Assembly (NCBI GenBank): GCA_017871115.1
Contig: JAFCIZ010000011.1
Location: 1,009,501-1,073,500, forward strand
DNA: 64,000 bases
Source: Cunninghamella blakesleeana
Taxonomy: Eukaryota > Mucoromycota > Mucoromycetes > Mucorales > Cunninghamellaceae
Direction: 5' to 3'
Under the pieces are notes generated by a model. That model saw nothing but the letters and a program-made list of their open reading frames with translations. It was not told the origin of the DNA and searched no databases. Position numbers and translations under genes: made by a program. Below, one piece after another: positions 1 through 12,893 of this stretch; position 1 is the first letter of the stretch; the number at the start of each line of letters is the position of its first letter.

Positions 1-2446
1 TAATTCATTGGGTTTAAAGGGATTAAAAGATAAAGCTGTTTCAGGTACAATAGAACTTGGTAAAGTATAATGAAGCTATAAAAAAAAAAGAAGTATAAGT
101 ATAAAAATATCAATTTTTTTTTCACATATATAAAAAAAACATAATGTTAATATATAAGTTACCTTTAAACTATCCAAATTAAATACAAAAGTTTGGTTTT
201 TATCATCTCCAGTAACTAACCATTGACCATCTGGACTTACAGCAATATTAATGACCGTATTTGGTTCACCAGATTGATTTTGATGTTGATCGAAAGTTTT
301 GACAATTTCAAATTCATCTTGTTCCCAGTGTGATAAATCAATAACTATAATTTTCATTTCTACAGTTACTACTACAAGTTTATCAGAACTAGGTGTAAAG
401 ATAACATGGTGTCCTCCCATTGCAATATTATGTTTAGAAAAGTATGATGCTAAAGCTAAATCCAAACCACGCATTTTCTTAACGGCCCATACTTGTTTTT
501 CTTCACGATTTACTTCTTCATCATCGCCACTTTCATCCATTAATTCATCTTCTTCATCATCCTTTATAAATACACGAATATATAATATAAAAGTAAGTTC
601 AAATGAATAATAAATAATACATTCCAGAGCATTTAACTTTCATTACTTTATATTTTACTTTTACTTACTTTTGATCGTATTAATTTAAATAATCTTATAT
701 TTTCTACATCACAAGTTGCAATCCATTGTGCATTTTCAGATAAAGAGGCAGAAGTAATATAACAATCATCTTTAAGGTTAAGTTCAATTAAAAATTCATG
801 AGGTTCATACATTTCCGGAATGGATCCTTTTGTTGCATAATCAAGAGCGCCAGCTAAAAGTAAAATAAAAAAGTGAAAAAATAATAATATGTACATGTTA
901 AATAAACCATTCTTCATTCTAGTCTATATTAAATATTTTTATACTATTTATTTACCTTTTCCTAATTTCCATAAAGAGATTGTACTAAAGAATCTAGCCA
1001 TGATCAATTTATGAGACTTTGAAATGGAAACAATATTTCTTCTAGCAAAGGGAGTAATACGATTTTGTTGTAAACGAGGAAATTCTTTTGCAGGAGAAGC
1101 TACTAATTCCACATCGACACCACCAGAAACGATAGAATTGATTTCAGGACGATCATCTAAAGCAAGAGATCGGATATCATGCCAATGATAACGACGACTA
1201 CCAAGAGTTGTCCATGTACCGGGAGAAGTTTTCTTTTTATTCTTTTGTGCTTGGACTCGTTTATTCACTACAATTTTTTGATCCACACCAGCTGAAAAGA
1301 CGAGATTACCATCTGCTGAAGCGACAATGGATAAAATATCTGCAGAATGAGCTTTTAAAGATTGTTTCAAAGTACCTAATTCTGAATCCCAAAACATCAA
1401 GTTACCTAAAGAGTCTCCAGATATAATAGTATTATGACTAAAGATAATGATAAAAGTTATAAATCAATACATATATTAATGTCAATACCTTTTTTAATAA
1501 TTTTAATAGTTATATATATGCATTAATTCTTACATTGTTGTAGCAATTGACCATACCATAGTTTTAGATTTACTATGCTTATCAACTGTCATACGTTGTA
1601 CCGATCTACCAAGTTGTACATTCCATTTATGAATATTACTATTTGCTCCACCTGTTACAATATAACTGTCATTTGGTCCCCATGCAATTGATAAAATACG
1701 TCCTATTTATTTTAAAAATAAATAAATAGATTGGCAATGAGTACATATTTTTTTTTTCATTTTCTGTCATCATACTATTTGAATACATATATATATATAT
1801 TACCCTTTTGTGGCTCAAAGCTTCGTATATATTCCAATTGATTATCTGATATATCATAAATTCTAACACATCCATCTTCACAGCCAGCAGCTAAACGTGT
1901 CCCATTACTATTGACAGCTAAACACCAAATAGCACCACCATTAGAATCGACTGATTTCTACCGATAATAAAAATATAAAATATATAAAATAAGTAAATAT
2001 CATTATATACTCTATTACTATTCATATATATATCTGTTTATTTATTTTTTCATCTTTTTATATACGCATGTGTTTATCTATACCTTTGCTATTAATAACT
2101 GAGTATCCCATTCAACAATATAAGAATTTAAACCTGAAGTAAATAAACGTGGAGGTTGATCAAGTTGTTCTTTTAATTCATTTTCTAAAGCATTTGGATC
2201 ATCATTATCAAGATCAGGATCAGTAACAATAGTTTGATGTGCCCAGACTAAACTTTCAATTGATTGACCTTGGCCACCGGGGATTGTTTTTTCTAAACGA
2301 TATTTATAAGAAGGATCCCAAATTTCTATATCACCATTAGCACGACCAACGGCTAAACGAGTTTGTTTATAAGTAGGAGGGGTAAACTTTAAAGCATTAA
2401 TAGTGGCAGGTTGATAATTTACAAAACGACAACGATGTAATTCCAT
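1..2446 (-). CDS. UTP4: UTP4/cirhin-like WD40 protein, 3' end cut by window
   Basis: Exons (descending): 2446-2084, 1957-1804, 1702-1534, 1437-956, 853-669, 561-163, 75-1; all junctions are GT-AG and keep frame, giving 609 residues before the window ends. The start is the first ATG, and the N-terminus (MELHRCRFVNYQP, then LAVGRANGDIEIWDP) matches the cirhin/Utp4 family, as do repeated WD blades such as ISGDSLGNLMFWDSELG and the late VPETALSFNPFKPNEL. Known role: Utp4 belongs to the t-UTP subcomplex of the small-subunit processome, acting in the nucleolus on pre-rRNA transcription and 18S processing. An acidic insert (DDEEDELMDESGDDEE) interrupts the blades near residue 455. Family length is near 690 residues, so about 80 are missing at the left edge. 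Identification rests on the N-terminal pattern and WD content. Confidence 0.85.
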
Positions 2447-3840
2447 ATCGATATATATATATATTTGCTAGTATTTTTATTGCTGTTGATTGTCGATTAT
2501 TATTTATAGTATAAATCAAAAAATAAAAATATAAGAAGTATGAAAAAAAAAAAAAGAGAGAGAGAGAGAGACAAAATGAAAAGACAATTCAAAAAGAATA
2601 AAAAGGTATTGACACGGTTTTTTTTTTAAAGTAAAAAAAAATAAGAGAGAAGAAAAGAAAAAGGTTAAAAAAATTCAAGTGTTAAAAAAAATTTAAGCCA
2701 CTATATTTCTATTTCCGACTTTTATGCTTTGAGCACAAAAATAGGGCACCAATAAAAACACAATAAAAAACACCTTAGTGTAATGACCACATAAAAAATC
2801 GCGTTATGACTCGGTATGCCAGTCATCTTTATATATATATATATCATTAAAGATTTTAATCTAATAGCGTTTATTTTTATTATTATTTATATTTTAAATT
2901 TATTGAAAAAGTGAGAATACAATGCTTTCAATAACATGAATATTTTCGATATGCTGTATAAACCATACGAAGATGTTAAATATTGAATAATTAAATTAAA
3001 GGACCACATTGATTATCTATCTCCATAAATGTTAAATAAATTGACTTGGTATTTTAATGGCTCAAGGGGTAGCAAGTTTACGCATTTAGACTTCTTTTCG
3101 CTATATGATTATCATTAGTTTAATTTTATTCTTAAAATTAATTTATAAAATTTAATATCATCACACGAGATTTATGCTACATATATAAAATGAAAATATC
3201 ATTGTCACATTAAAATATACATCAAAATAATTGATTTATTATAACTGTAGCTCCACTCGCCACTTTGCATAACATACATTATATACAAAGCAAGGACAAT
3301 AAATTTATAAAACCGATGAAGATATCGATGTACATATACATATATATATGTATATATATATAAGACCACATAGTGATGCCCATTTTAAATACATTTACTA
3401 TTATAATGGACCATCTTTTATAACTTACTGGTAAATAAAAAACCAAAAATTAATCAATTTTACTATATCAACTCTTTATATTTCATTATAAATATTGATT
3501 TTATGTTTTATTTTTATTAAGTAAATACATAACCTAATTATAAATTATTTTAAATGAATAATATTAAATATATATAATTAATAATTAAAAGTAATAAAAA
3601 TAGAGAAAGTAATAATAATAAAGAAAGTAAATAGATAAAAATAAAGAGTAAGTGAATGTTAATAAAGTGAATGTAGTAATGAATAAATTAAGAGTGGTGT
3701 GGAATAGTTAAATGAATATAAAAAATTATAGTAATAATAGTAATAGTAGTAAAAAATATATATATATATTGGTAAATGAATTGAATTGGAAGGAAAGTAA
3801 ATATATATAAAGCATATGTATATAATTATTATTTCTTTTT
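2447..3840. other. Intergenic, UTP4 promoter side and Lon 3' side
   Basis: AT-rich, no convincing gene. It holds an A-run/GA-run patch at about 2540-2700 just upstream of UTP4, scattered TA runs, and a TGATGCCCATT string near 3385 that resembles the terminal string of the interspersed repeat described below, but without a matching body I could align. Confidence 0.5.
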
Positions 3841-6524
3841 TTAAAGTCGACTGGCATATTGAATAGGATACCCAGTTAGAGTATCATGATCAAACTTTTC
3901 ATTAAATGCAGCTTCTAATACCTCAGATATATGTTGACAGTATACAATGGTTAAATCATTTTTTACTTTATCAGGAACATCTTGCAATAAATCTTTTTTG
4001 TTTGCTAATGGTAAGATAACTTTAGTAACACCAGCACGATGAGCAGATATTACCTTTTCCTTAATACCGCCAACTATATAGGCATGAATAATAATAATAA
4101 TAATAATATAAATATAAGTATAAATTCAATTTTTAGTTCTATTTTATATAACAGTATCCTTAATAATAAAAAACTTACCAGGCATTACTTTTCCACTTAA
4201 AGTTATTTCTCCAGTCATGGCTGTTTTACGTGGAACGATTTTGCCAGAAAATAAAGATATCATGCAAATCGTCATGGCAACACCAGCACTGGGTCCATCC
4301 TTCTTTTGAGCTCCATTTGGAATATGTAAATGTAAATCCATATCTGATAGTAAACGTTCCTTTTCATGAGACGTCAATCTTAAATGATAAGCATTAGCCT
4401 TGATCCATGATAATGCGATATGTGCTGATTCTTTAATCACATCACCCAATGATCCTTTTTTTAATAATAATAATAATAATAATAATCAATCAATCAACCA
4501 TTCCTTATTATTACTCTTTTCATATTCACTTGTTTACTTTTTTATTTTATTTATATCTTACCTGTTAATTTTAGTTGTCCTTGACCTGGCATTTGATTAG
4601 CTTCAATTGGTAATACGCCTCCACAACCACTTTGTGAATATGCTAATCCGTTTACTAAACCTGGTGTAGCGTGGGTATCTAAAGCTTCGTTGCCATATGG
4701 TGCAATCTATTCAATAATAATAATAATAAAAGTATGATGATATAAGCATAATACACAAAAAAAAAACCTTATTCTTTATAACTATAATTATATATACATA
4801 TATATATATATTACCCCTAATATAGCATCTAAATCTTGACATAATACAGTTGGGTTAAAAGTTATAGAAGCGCTTTCCAAGGAATCTGCATATTCTCTAC
4901 ATTTATAACGACATACACTTGCAATGACTCTATCCAAAGAACGAACACCACTTTCTATTGTATAGTTTTCAATTAAATGTGTCAAGACTTGATCGGATAA
5001 ATAGAGTGTTGGGATGGTATCATTTTCTTTACTACTAAACCCATGGGCGAAAAGTTGTTTTGGTACTAAATATGATTTGGCAATATCTAATTTTTCATCC
5101 ATAGTATATCCATGAAGTTGAATCACCTCCATACGATCAAGTAGAGCTGGTGGGATAGTATCAAGCGAATTAGCAGTGGCAATAAATAAGATGTTGGATA
5201 GATCAAATGGTACATTTAAGAAATGATCTGTAAATGATGTATTTTGTGCAGGATCTAATACTTCTAATAATGCAGCAGCTAAATATAAAATATAATATAA
5301 ACAAGTAAATAAACAAATAAGTAAAGAAAAACCTTATTATTACTATTATTATTATTTTGTGCATTTACCAGGATCGCCTTGATGTGTACCTTGAACTATC
5401 TTATCAATTTCATCTATATTTATATATATATTATAAAATTAGTGTTACTATTATTTTTAATTTTAATTTATTTCATCTATCTATTTACATAATATATATA
5501 TGTATGTATGTATGTATATATGTATGTGTGTATGTATATGTATATTTACCTAAAAGGAATAAGGGATTATTGACACCAGCTTTTCTTAACCCACTAATGA
5601 TCAAACCAGGTAATGCGCCAACATAAGTTCTACGATGTCCTCGGATTTCAGCTTCATCGCGTACGCCACCTAATGCAATGCGATGGAACTTTCTTTGTAA
5701 TGCTTTTGCTATAGATATGGCTAAAGTCGTCTTACCAACACCTGGCTAAGTATGTATATCAATACGTAAATAAATAATAAAAAAGATATATATAAGGATG
5801 AATTTCCTTTTTCTATTTTATGTGCTACTGTTTTATGATAATTATAATTATATATATCTTATCAATTTTTTTTTTTTTTGTCATTTACCGGGCCAACAAA
5901 GCATAATATAGGCGAAGAAGCAGTATCTTTTTTAACTTTAAGGACGGATAAGTATTCCAAAATACGTCTTTTAACATAATCTAGACTAATAATAATAAAA
6001 TTAAAGGAATGATTTATTATTAATTCAAAGGGAATACACTCTATTTTTTTTTTTTATATTATTTTTCTTATGTTAATTCTTGTCTTACCCGAAATGATCA
6101 GCATTCAATTGATATTTTGCAGTACTAATTTCCAAAACATTAGAATGGTTAGAATTTTTCCATGGCAAATCTGCAATCCATTCAAGATATGTCCTTAATA
6201 AAGTGGATTCGGGAGCAGCACTTGGGATTTTAGATAATCGATTCAGATCACGCTTGATAATTGATTGGATATGAGAAGGTAAACCAGCATTGTTTAATTG
6301 GTTTTTCAATATGGAAGTGTCATCATCATCATCTTGTTTTGGCATAAATAAACATAAATCATCTTGCTGCTGTTGGTATTGCTGTACTTGGTTATTATTG
6401 TTATTATTGCTATTATTAGATACATTGGATAAATGAATCATGGTAGAAGTGGCTGTCATGGACGAGGTAATATCTGTTAATGATGTACTTTCATTTTTCA
6501 TGGTTGGTGCAATAATATGAAACT

Positions 6525-6558
<34 letters not shown>

Positions 6559-7591
6559 GTATAAATGAATATTTAATTAAAGAAAAAGTAGAAAATAGTA
6601 CTAACAATAAAAAAAAGGGAGGTTTTTATAAAAAATTTACCTGTTGGCGTAAATAAAATTCTCTTCTTTTTGTATCCAATTTTTCTTCAATAGATTGTTG
6701 AATTTTTTGCGAATCATCAAGTACCTAAAATAAAAATAAATAGAAAAAAAAGAATGGAAGGAAAGTAAAGTTTTAATCAATACAAATAAAATATCCAAAA
6801 TATGCAAATATTAAAGCAATGCAGTTTATATATCTATATTTATATTTATTTATTTATTTATTTATTATTTATATATATTTATTTATTATTATTACCTGCA
6901 AATAGCGTATGACTATAGATTGAATTTCTTGTAAAATGGACTTGGTATCCGTTAAACATAAAACCACTAACTTTTCATCCATAGAAGCATCGGTCATACA
7001 AAGTAAAAAGTGAGCTACATCAAATACTGAAGTATAAGGTAGATTATTACCACAATCACTGTCATCATCCATAGATATATTATCATTAGTAGAAAAAAGG
7101 TGTTGAAAAGGAGATAATACTGTCTTTGATACTCCGATAGAACGCATTTTTACCACAAAATCATTACCCAATTGACAAAATTGGTGATACCAAAATTTCA
7201 TATCATTGATCCTTTCCATAAAATGATGGGAGACTTGGGCCTGATAAAGTGCATCCAACGGATTATCTGAATAAATATCTTGAAGAGTAGATCGACAAAT
7301 GCCATGGACAAGTAAGACAATATGATCTTTCATAGATGTATCCACATTAACAATCATAGCAACACATCCAATGGAATTTAGATGAGTTAAAGGACTACTA
7401 TTATCTTGGCCAGAAGAGTTAGGTTGTTTAGAAGGAACGCATAAAATATAACGATGGCCATTGTTTTCCATGTGTCTTAAAATATATTTGGCTTCTTCAT
7501 ATTCAATACTAAAACTGGTAACAATAGATGGTAATAACACCTTATTATAAAGCGGAACAATAGGTAAAGTAGTAGGTATATCTTGATTCAT
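3841..7591 (-). CDS. Peroxisomal Lon protease (LONP2 type) with PTS1
   Basis: Exons: 7591-6896, 6724-6641, 6522-6089, 5985-5889, 5745-5550, 5413-5369, 5278-4815, 4706-4562, 4454-4179, 4073-3841; 889 residues. ATP-dependent serine protease degrading damaged matrix proteins. The N-terminal substrate domain opens [25 protein letters not shown] precedes the AAA+ module; Walker A GPPGVGKT is split by an intron between the two prolines; Walker B is LFLLDEID; arginine-rich sensor sequence follows. The protease domain has the catalytic serine in DGPSAG (about residue 775) and the lysine in VGGIKEK (about 817-819). The last three residues are Ser-Arg-Leu, a canonical peroxisomal PTS1, and there is no mitochondrial presequence, so this is LONP2-like rather than Pim1-like. 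A Gln/Asn-rich insert (about residues 275-300) lies before the AAA+ domain. Confidence 0.95.
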
Positions 7592-8290
7592 TTAATTCTT
7601 AACTATTATTATAATTTTGATAAAGAAAAAAAAAGGGAAAGAAAAAAAGAGAGAAAATAAATAAAATACAAACCCTATTCTTATATTCTTTTATAACTAA
7701 TCCAAAAAGGTAATTTGTACTTTTTTTTCTCTTTCTCCCTTTTCAGTTCATCCCCCTATTCATTTCCCACTCTTTTTTTTGCCCTCTTCCCCTTCTTTTT
7801 TTAATGTTAGATGTAGATCACGCATTGAATAATTATAATTATAATAAGGTAAAAGCAGAATAGTTGACAAATATTACCCTAATCTATTTTAAATAGAAGT
7901 TTCTGTCTTTTTTCATCCATTAAAGTTTAATCCATTAAGGAGAAACACTCGTTGATTTCATTCATGAAGAGAGTGAGCGCCGATGTTTTATTATTATTAT
8001 TATTTATTTAACCACGTGAGCCACCTTTTTATATATCTACTTTCTCTTTATCTTTTTTCATCCCAATTCATCCTCTTTTAAATCCTTTTTTTTGAACCTC
8101 TTATAAGGATATATGATTAATTTATCCAATATAATACCATTTTCATTATCATTCATTAGACTAGGTAGATATAATAAAAAATAATAGTAATTATAATAAA
8201 AAATCATAGTGAAATATAATGATTTATATATATTTTTTATGTATATTTTATATATTTATAAAATCAAAATTTTTTTAAAAAAAAGCATAT
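7592..8290. promoter_or_regulatory. Lon upstream region with CACGTG palindrome
   Basis: No gene seen. The Lon side is rich in pyrimidine runs (7710-7800). A perfect CACGTG E-box palindrome sits at 8013-8018, about 420 bases upstream of the Lon start; whether it is used is unknown. The right end is the 3' side of the ATP synthase subunit g gene. Confidence 0.35.
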
Positions 8291-8586
8291 CTAATGATGA
8301 CTAGCATCGGAACCTTTTACATCATAACCAATTAAGTTTCTACGACCAACAATTTCACCAATAAGGAAGAAAGTATATAATTCAGCAGCAACAACACCAC
8401 CTTTAGCAACATCAGACCAAGTCCATTTCTTTACAGCTTGAATGTTAAGATTATTCTTGACAACATTTTGAGCTTCAGCAAATTGAGCACCAGAGGGGAA
8501 ACTCATACCTTCTTTAGTATAAACTTGTTTGGCAATTTCACCTGCTACCTTAGCATTATAGACAATAGGCTTTTGAAAAGCTATTT

Positions 8587-8617
<31 letters not shown>

Positions 8618-8880
8618 GGGATGTATATTAATAAATGGTTCTATTCCGTTTTTATATATATCATTTATTCCGTCGTTATTTCTCTTTTTAAAAACTGATA
8701 TTATAATAGCTGTAGTTGCTGTATTATCTTGAATGCTGTTGTTTATTTTATTTATTTATTTATATTTCTTCGTTAACTCCATTTTCTTTCAATCAATATA
8801 AAATACTAGTGACATTAATCTTATTTACCAATAACTTTGTTAACGCAGGATTGAACGGTACCAAGAATCTTTGCTGACAT
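8291..8880 (-). CDS. ATP20: Mitochondrial F1Fo ATP synthase subunit g
   Basis: Two exons, 8880-8829 and 8580-8291, give 113 residues, the usual size of subunit g. The product starts MSAKILGTVQSCVNKVIA and ends SDASHH. Subunit g is an accessory subunit of the Fo sector in the inner mitochondrial membrane and supports dimerisation of the enzyme. The single C-terminal membrane helix (AAELYTFFLIGEIVGRRNLIG, abbreviated here as AAELYTFF...GEIVG) contains the GxxxG motif (GEIVG) that in yeast mediates packing with subunit e. The preceding segment is amphipathic and lysine-rich (VVKNNLNIQAVKKWTW). It is divergently arranged with the small gene at 9352, sharing about 470 bases of upstream DNA that contain the CTGAGTTTTAAA string at 8997. 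Confidence 0.9.
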
Positions 8881-9351
8881 GTTTTATATATGTAAAAAGA
8901 GTGAGGTGAAAGTTAGTGTAAAAAGAAAGGGGAAAGAGAAAAAAAAAATATACAAAAAAAATTTTCCAACATGGTTCAAAAAAACTAACCGGCACACTGA
9001 GTTTTAAATATAAACTAAAGGATCACTTTTTCTTTTTTTTTTCATATGACGTCGTTAATACAATAATCATTCTATTTTTTTTAATATTCATATTACATAG
9101 ATTAAATATAATATTAAATTAACCATTTTAAATAACATATACATATATATTACAAATATTTACTTGTATTTTTTTTAAAAAATAACAGACCCATATTTTT
9201 AATATAAAGCGTCTAAGATAAATAAAAAGAACTGCGTGTCGGGATTCCAAAAACTAAAAAAAGTTAAAATCTTTTTTTTTCTCTCTTCCACTTATTTTTT
9301 CTCTAATCTCTCTCTCTTTCTCTCTCTCTATATATATATATAAATAATACC

Positions 9352-9576
9352 ATGATTAATTTAATACGACGAAATATCATTCCAACCTTAGCAGTTATTA
9401 CTGTCCCAGTAGGATATTATGTTGGTATACAAATACGAGAATCCCAAGATGAAAAAGCTATGAAAGCACAACTAGAACAGCTATCTTCCAACGAACGGCA
9501 AGTATTATTAGAGCAACAACGAAAAGCTTTGTTAGAAGAACAATCAGCTTTAAAAGCAAAACTTAATCAACAATAA
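9352..9576 (+). CDS. Small single-span membrane protein with coiled-coil tail
   Basis: Intronless 74-residue frame. The N-terminus is basic (MINLIRRN), followed by one hydrophobic segment (about residues 9-27, IIPTLAVITVPVGYYVGI) and a charged Glu/Gln/Leu-rich helix with heptad-like leucines (residues 30-74: LEQLSSNERQVLLEQQ and following) that should form a coiled coil. I do not recognise the family. The layout (short basic start, one span, charged helix) is typical of small inner-mitochondrial-membrane assembly or organising factors; that, and the neighbouring ATP synthase subunit gene reading away from the same promoter region, are the only hints of a mitochondrial role. Codon use and the clean start context support a real gene. 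Confidence 0.6.
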   Translation: MINLIRRNIIPTLAVITVPVGYYVGIQIRESQDEKAMKAQLEQLSSNERQVLLEQQRKALLEEQSALKAKLNQQ

Positions 9577-9850
9577 AAAATAAAAAGTAGATTCAACTTT
9601 ATATATTCAACTTATTTGATAGATAGATATAGACAATTTAGATAAAAAAAACCATTCTTTTTTTTTTCACCCCAACATTTTTTTCCCTTCCCTTTCTCTA
9701 CACTATGTAAATAATAAAATATTCCTATTGGCAGGCGGCCTGAGTATATAATTTATATATTTTTTAGTTTTTTTTTTTTGAATGTTACCCTTCTCTTTCA
9801 CCTTTTTATTATTTTATTTTTAAAATATAAACAAATATAAATACATTAGT

Positions 9851-11492
9851 ATGAATACTAATATAACACCTAATAACCCACCTTATCCTACTTATAGAGC
9901 TACCGAAGAAGGATCATTTGCTTGGGATAGTACAGTAAGAAGATGGCCAATTATTATTGATAGTGGGATTACCGATATGCGTTTAGCTGTTGATGACGAA
10001 AGAGATAATGAAAGAAAAGAAGAAGGATTGGTTATTATTAAAGCTTTAGAAGATTTAAAAAAGGAAATAGAAAGTGATAAACAGTTAAGGTAAGATTAGA
10101 TGCTCATATTTATATTTATTTTGGAGTGTATTGGTATTTCTATTTACATTCTTATTTTATTTTATGTATTTGACGTTTCAAAACATATTTTTTTTTCCAC
10201 CTTTTTCCTATTTAATTTTTTTATAACGATAGACTTTTACAAGATAATGATAAGGATGTCAATACATGGAATCAACATATTCAAGAGTATTTCCCTCAAT
10301 CTACATGGTTCAATGGTTCTTGGTTATTTAACGAATGTTACATGTATCGACGAATTCAAGAAATGTATAGTTTAACCCGTCATTGGCGAGAATATGATAT
10401 TTTTAATAACCAAAAGATTGCTACTTTCCGTGGATCCTATGCTTCAGTATATGATTTGGCGATGAAAATGCCAGCTATGATTCAACAACCTATGTCAATG
10501 GAAAATCAAAAATTAATCTTTCATGAAATCATTCAAGTTTGTTTATGGGGGAATGCAACTGATCTTAGCCTTTTAACCAATATGACTGAAGAAGATATTA
10601 AACGTTTACAAGCAACCGAAAAAGAAAAATTGGCTGAACAATTGAAATTTGTTTTGGTGAATCATATCGATCAAGTTTGGCATAAATTAAAAGATTTGCG
10701 AAATGGTCGCATTGATTTTGTATTGGATAACTCTGGTAGGAAATAGAATAAAAATTAGGAAAGGAGTAGATATGATATATAGGTTTGAGTAGGGCGGGTG
10801 AAAACTAAAATAACATTCCATCTTTTTTATTTTATTCACCTTTTCCTTTTCATACCTTTTTTTTTTTTTTCATAAATGTATTAGGATTTGAAGTCTTTGT
10901 AGATCTTGTATTTGCTGATTGGTTACTCCAAACTAAACGAGCCTCTAAAATAGTGTTTAATTGTAAAACAATCCCATGGTTTGTATCCGATGTGATGCCA
11001 AAGGATATACCCATCTTATTTGATTGTTGTTTAGATCGCACATTTTTCCCTGGTCAACATCATACAGAAGAACAAGTGAACGCATTAGAGGTCATGGTGA
11101 AACGCTGGCAACAATATGTACAAGAAGGGCAATTAGTAATTCAATCGCATGACTTTTGGTGTAATGGTTTAGCCTATCGTTATTTACCTACTGAAGCACC
11201 TGAACTCTTTCGAGATTTATCTCAATCAGATTTGGTGATTTTTAAAGGTGATTTGAATTTTAGAAAATTGGTATTTGATTGTAAATGGCCAGTCACTACA
11301 CCTTTTAAAATTGCCCTTGGAAAAGATATGGCCGAACAGTTCACAAGTATACTTTCTTTACGTACAAATAAAGCCGAAACAATTGTTGGATTACCTGAAG
11401 GAAAAGAAAAGGAGTTGGAAGAAAATGGAGTTTCAACTCATGAATGGAAATGTGCTGGGAAATATGCTGTAGTTGCCTTTAATGAAATATAA
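9851..11492 (+). CDS. DUF89/ARMT1-type damage-control phosphatase
   Basis: Exons 9851-10089, 10233-10735 and 10885-11492 give 449 residues. The family removes phosphate from damaged or harmful sugar-phosphate metabolites in a metal-dependent (Mn/Co/Ni) reaction; the yeast relative is YMR027W and the human one ARMT1. The hallmark metal-site segment DNSGFEVFVDLVFADWLL spans the second intron; SDLVIFKGDLNFRKL, with the conserved GDxNxRKL, follows, and an N-terminal helical region contains TWFNGSWLFNECYMYRRI. Length agrees with eukaryotic members (about 440-470). It lies 274 bases after the small membrane-protein gene on the same strand and converges on MED18. The substrate cannot be told from sequence; the methyltransferase activity once reported for human ARMT1 should not be assumed. 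Confidence 0.9.
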
Positions 11493-11953
11493 TCCTTTTT
11501 TTGTTTTATTTTTTATGTACAATTTTTTATATCAAACTAAATCAATGTAGAAATTGTTTTAGATACTCTATTTTATCGACCTTTTTTTAAAAAAAAAAAA
11601 AATGTAGAGACTTATATAATAAATATTCTTTTTTTTTTCTTTAAAAAAAATACATGTTTATATATATTTATTAAAGACAAGTTTGATTAATTATTTACAT
11701 TGTTAAAAGCCTAATTTAATTAGTTATTTATTTAATAAGGCTGGGTGTTCCATGATATGGTATTAAGAGTAGTTGACTTTATTATGTAATGCGCGATTAT
11801 CCACAAATTCTAGATCAATAATCCTAATGGATTAATAATAATAAAAAAATTATAAAAAAATTCACGATTAATATTAAGTATTGCTATCTTTTTTTTAAAG
11901 AAAAAAATAAAAGAGGCCATATCTTTTATTATTATTATATATTCATTCTGATT
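11493..11953. other. Convergent intergenic region
   Basis: Lies between the 3' ends of the DUF89 gene and MED18. AT-rich, with T-run then A-run blocks near 11580-11600 and 11630-11650 that may serve as poly(A)/termination-associated sequence. No gene seen. Confidence 0.4.
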
Positions 11954-12893
11954 TTACCCATTCACTGTAGATTTAAATTTATGTAAATGAACTGTCATTG
12001 GATGCACATGTTCTTGAGCAACAGGTGTTGTTGTTACTTCTACTAACCACATATCCTCAGGTTGAAATAAATAGGCTGTAGATATATTGACTTTTGTTTT
12101 CACTTTATATAACTGACTAATAGTAATTTTTAATAACTTATCGAACACTATTAAATGGCCTTTCCGTACTACTTCAAATGAATAACTTGTTTTATATAAT
12201 AAAATAAGTATAGTAAAATGAGCACAACTCATGTATACGTTTTCTTTTTTACTTTTTTTTAAAATTATATATATATATATAATACCTATATCCTAATGAT
12301 TTCATATATCTAAATACATCTCCGGCAATTTGAACTCTTGTGACAGGCCGTACAATAGCAGATCTTCCTCTTTGTGGCTCAGGATCCCCTTGCATAGTTA
12401 AAAACCTATATAAATTTTCATAAAAGACCATGATTATTATTTTTACTCTTATTATAAATATATCTTACCTTTTTTATATCTTATAGCTTTATTTATCTCA
12501 TAGCGAATATATATTACCATTGTCTATGTTTAAAAGAAACCTGTTGTTCATTTTCAATCCTTGAAACAAGTCGTAAAACTACATCATCATTTCTTGCCGG
12601 CCCAATAGGTGTTTGAACTAATACAAAGAAGAAATAGATTCAGGGATTTTATATATATATTAGACTTTAGTATTTTATTATTTCATAATTTACTTTATTG
12701 TATATATTTGACTAAATGGCTACCATTTTATTATATTTTATTTTTATCTTTTACCTGTTGGTGTAAACACTATTTCGTGTTCATATAAATCCATTAACGA
12801 TTCATTACCAGCTATACCAACAATACGATCTATAACAGCTCTCTTTTTTTCTTCACCTATAATTATACCCTGTAAACTACATTCGTATGCCAT
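11954..12893 (-). CDS. MED18: Mediator complex subunit 18
   Basis: Exons 12893-12755, 12617-12518, 12405-12286 and 12185-11954 give 196 residues. MED18 sits in the Mediator head module as a heterodimer with MED20, bridging regulators to RNA polymerase II. The N-terminus MAYECSLQGIIIG matches the family start (EYxLQGS), HEIVFTP matches the conserved DHEMVF segment, and the second half has the family pattern GYSYSFEVVRKGHLIVF, with the strand pair LWLVEV-like segment MWLVEVTTTPVAQ. The last junction (AG joined to T at 12185) uses a weak ACAAG acceptor; it is the only join that preserves both frame and the conserved GYxYxFE. The upstream region contains an AAATGCCGTCATTTTTT element about 95 bases before the start. 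Confidence 0.85.

Noticed and set aside
3240..3400. Possible fourth copy of the interspersed repeat
   Set aside because: Only the TGATGCCCAT terminal string matches; I could not align the interior.
10100..10375. Open frame overlapping the first DUF89 intron
   Set aside because: It is intron sequence read in another frame; the spliced model accounts for the region.
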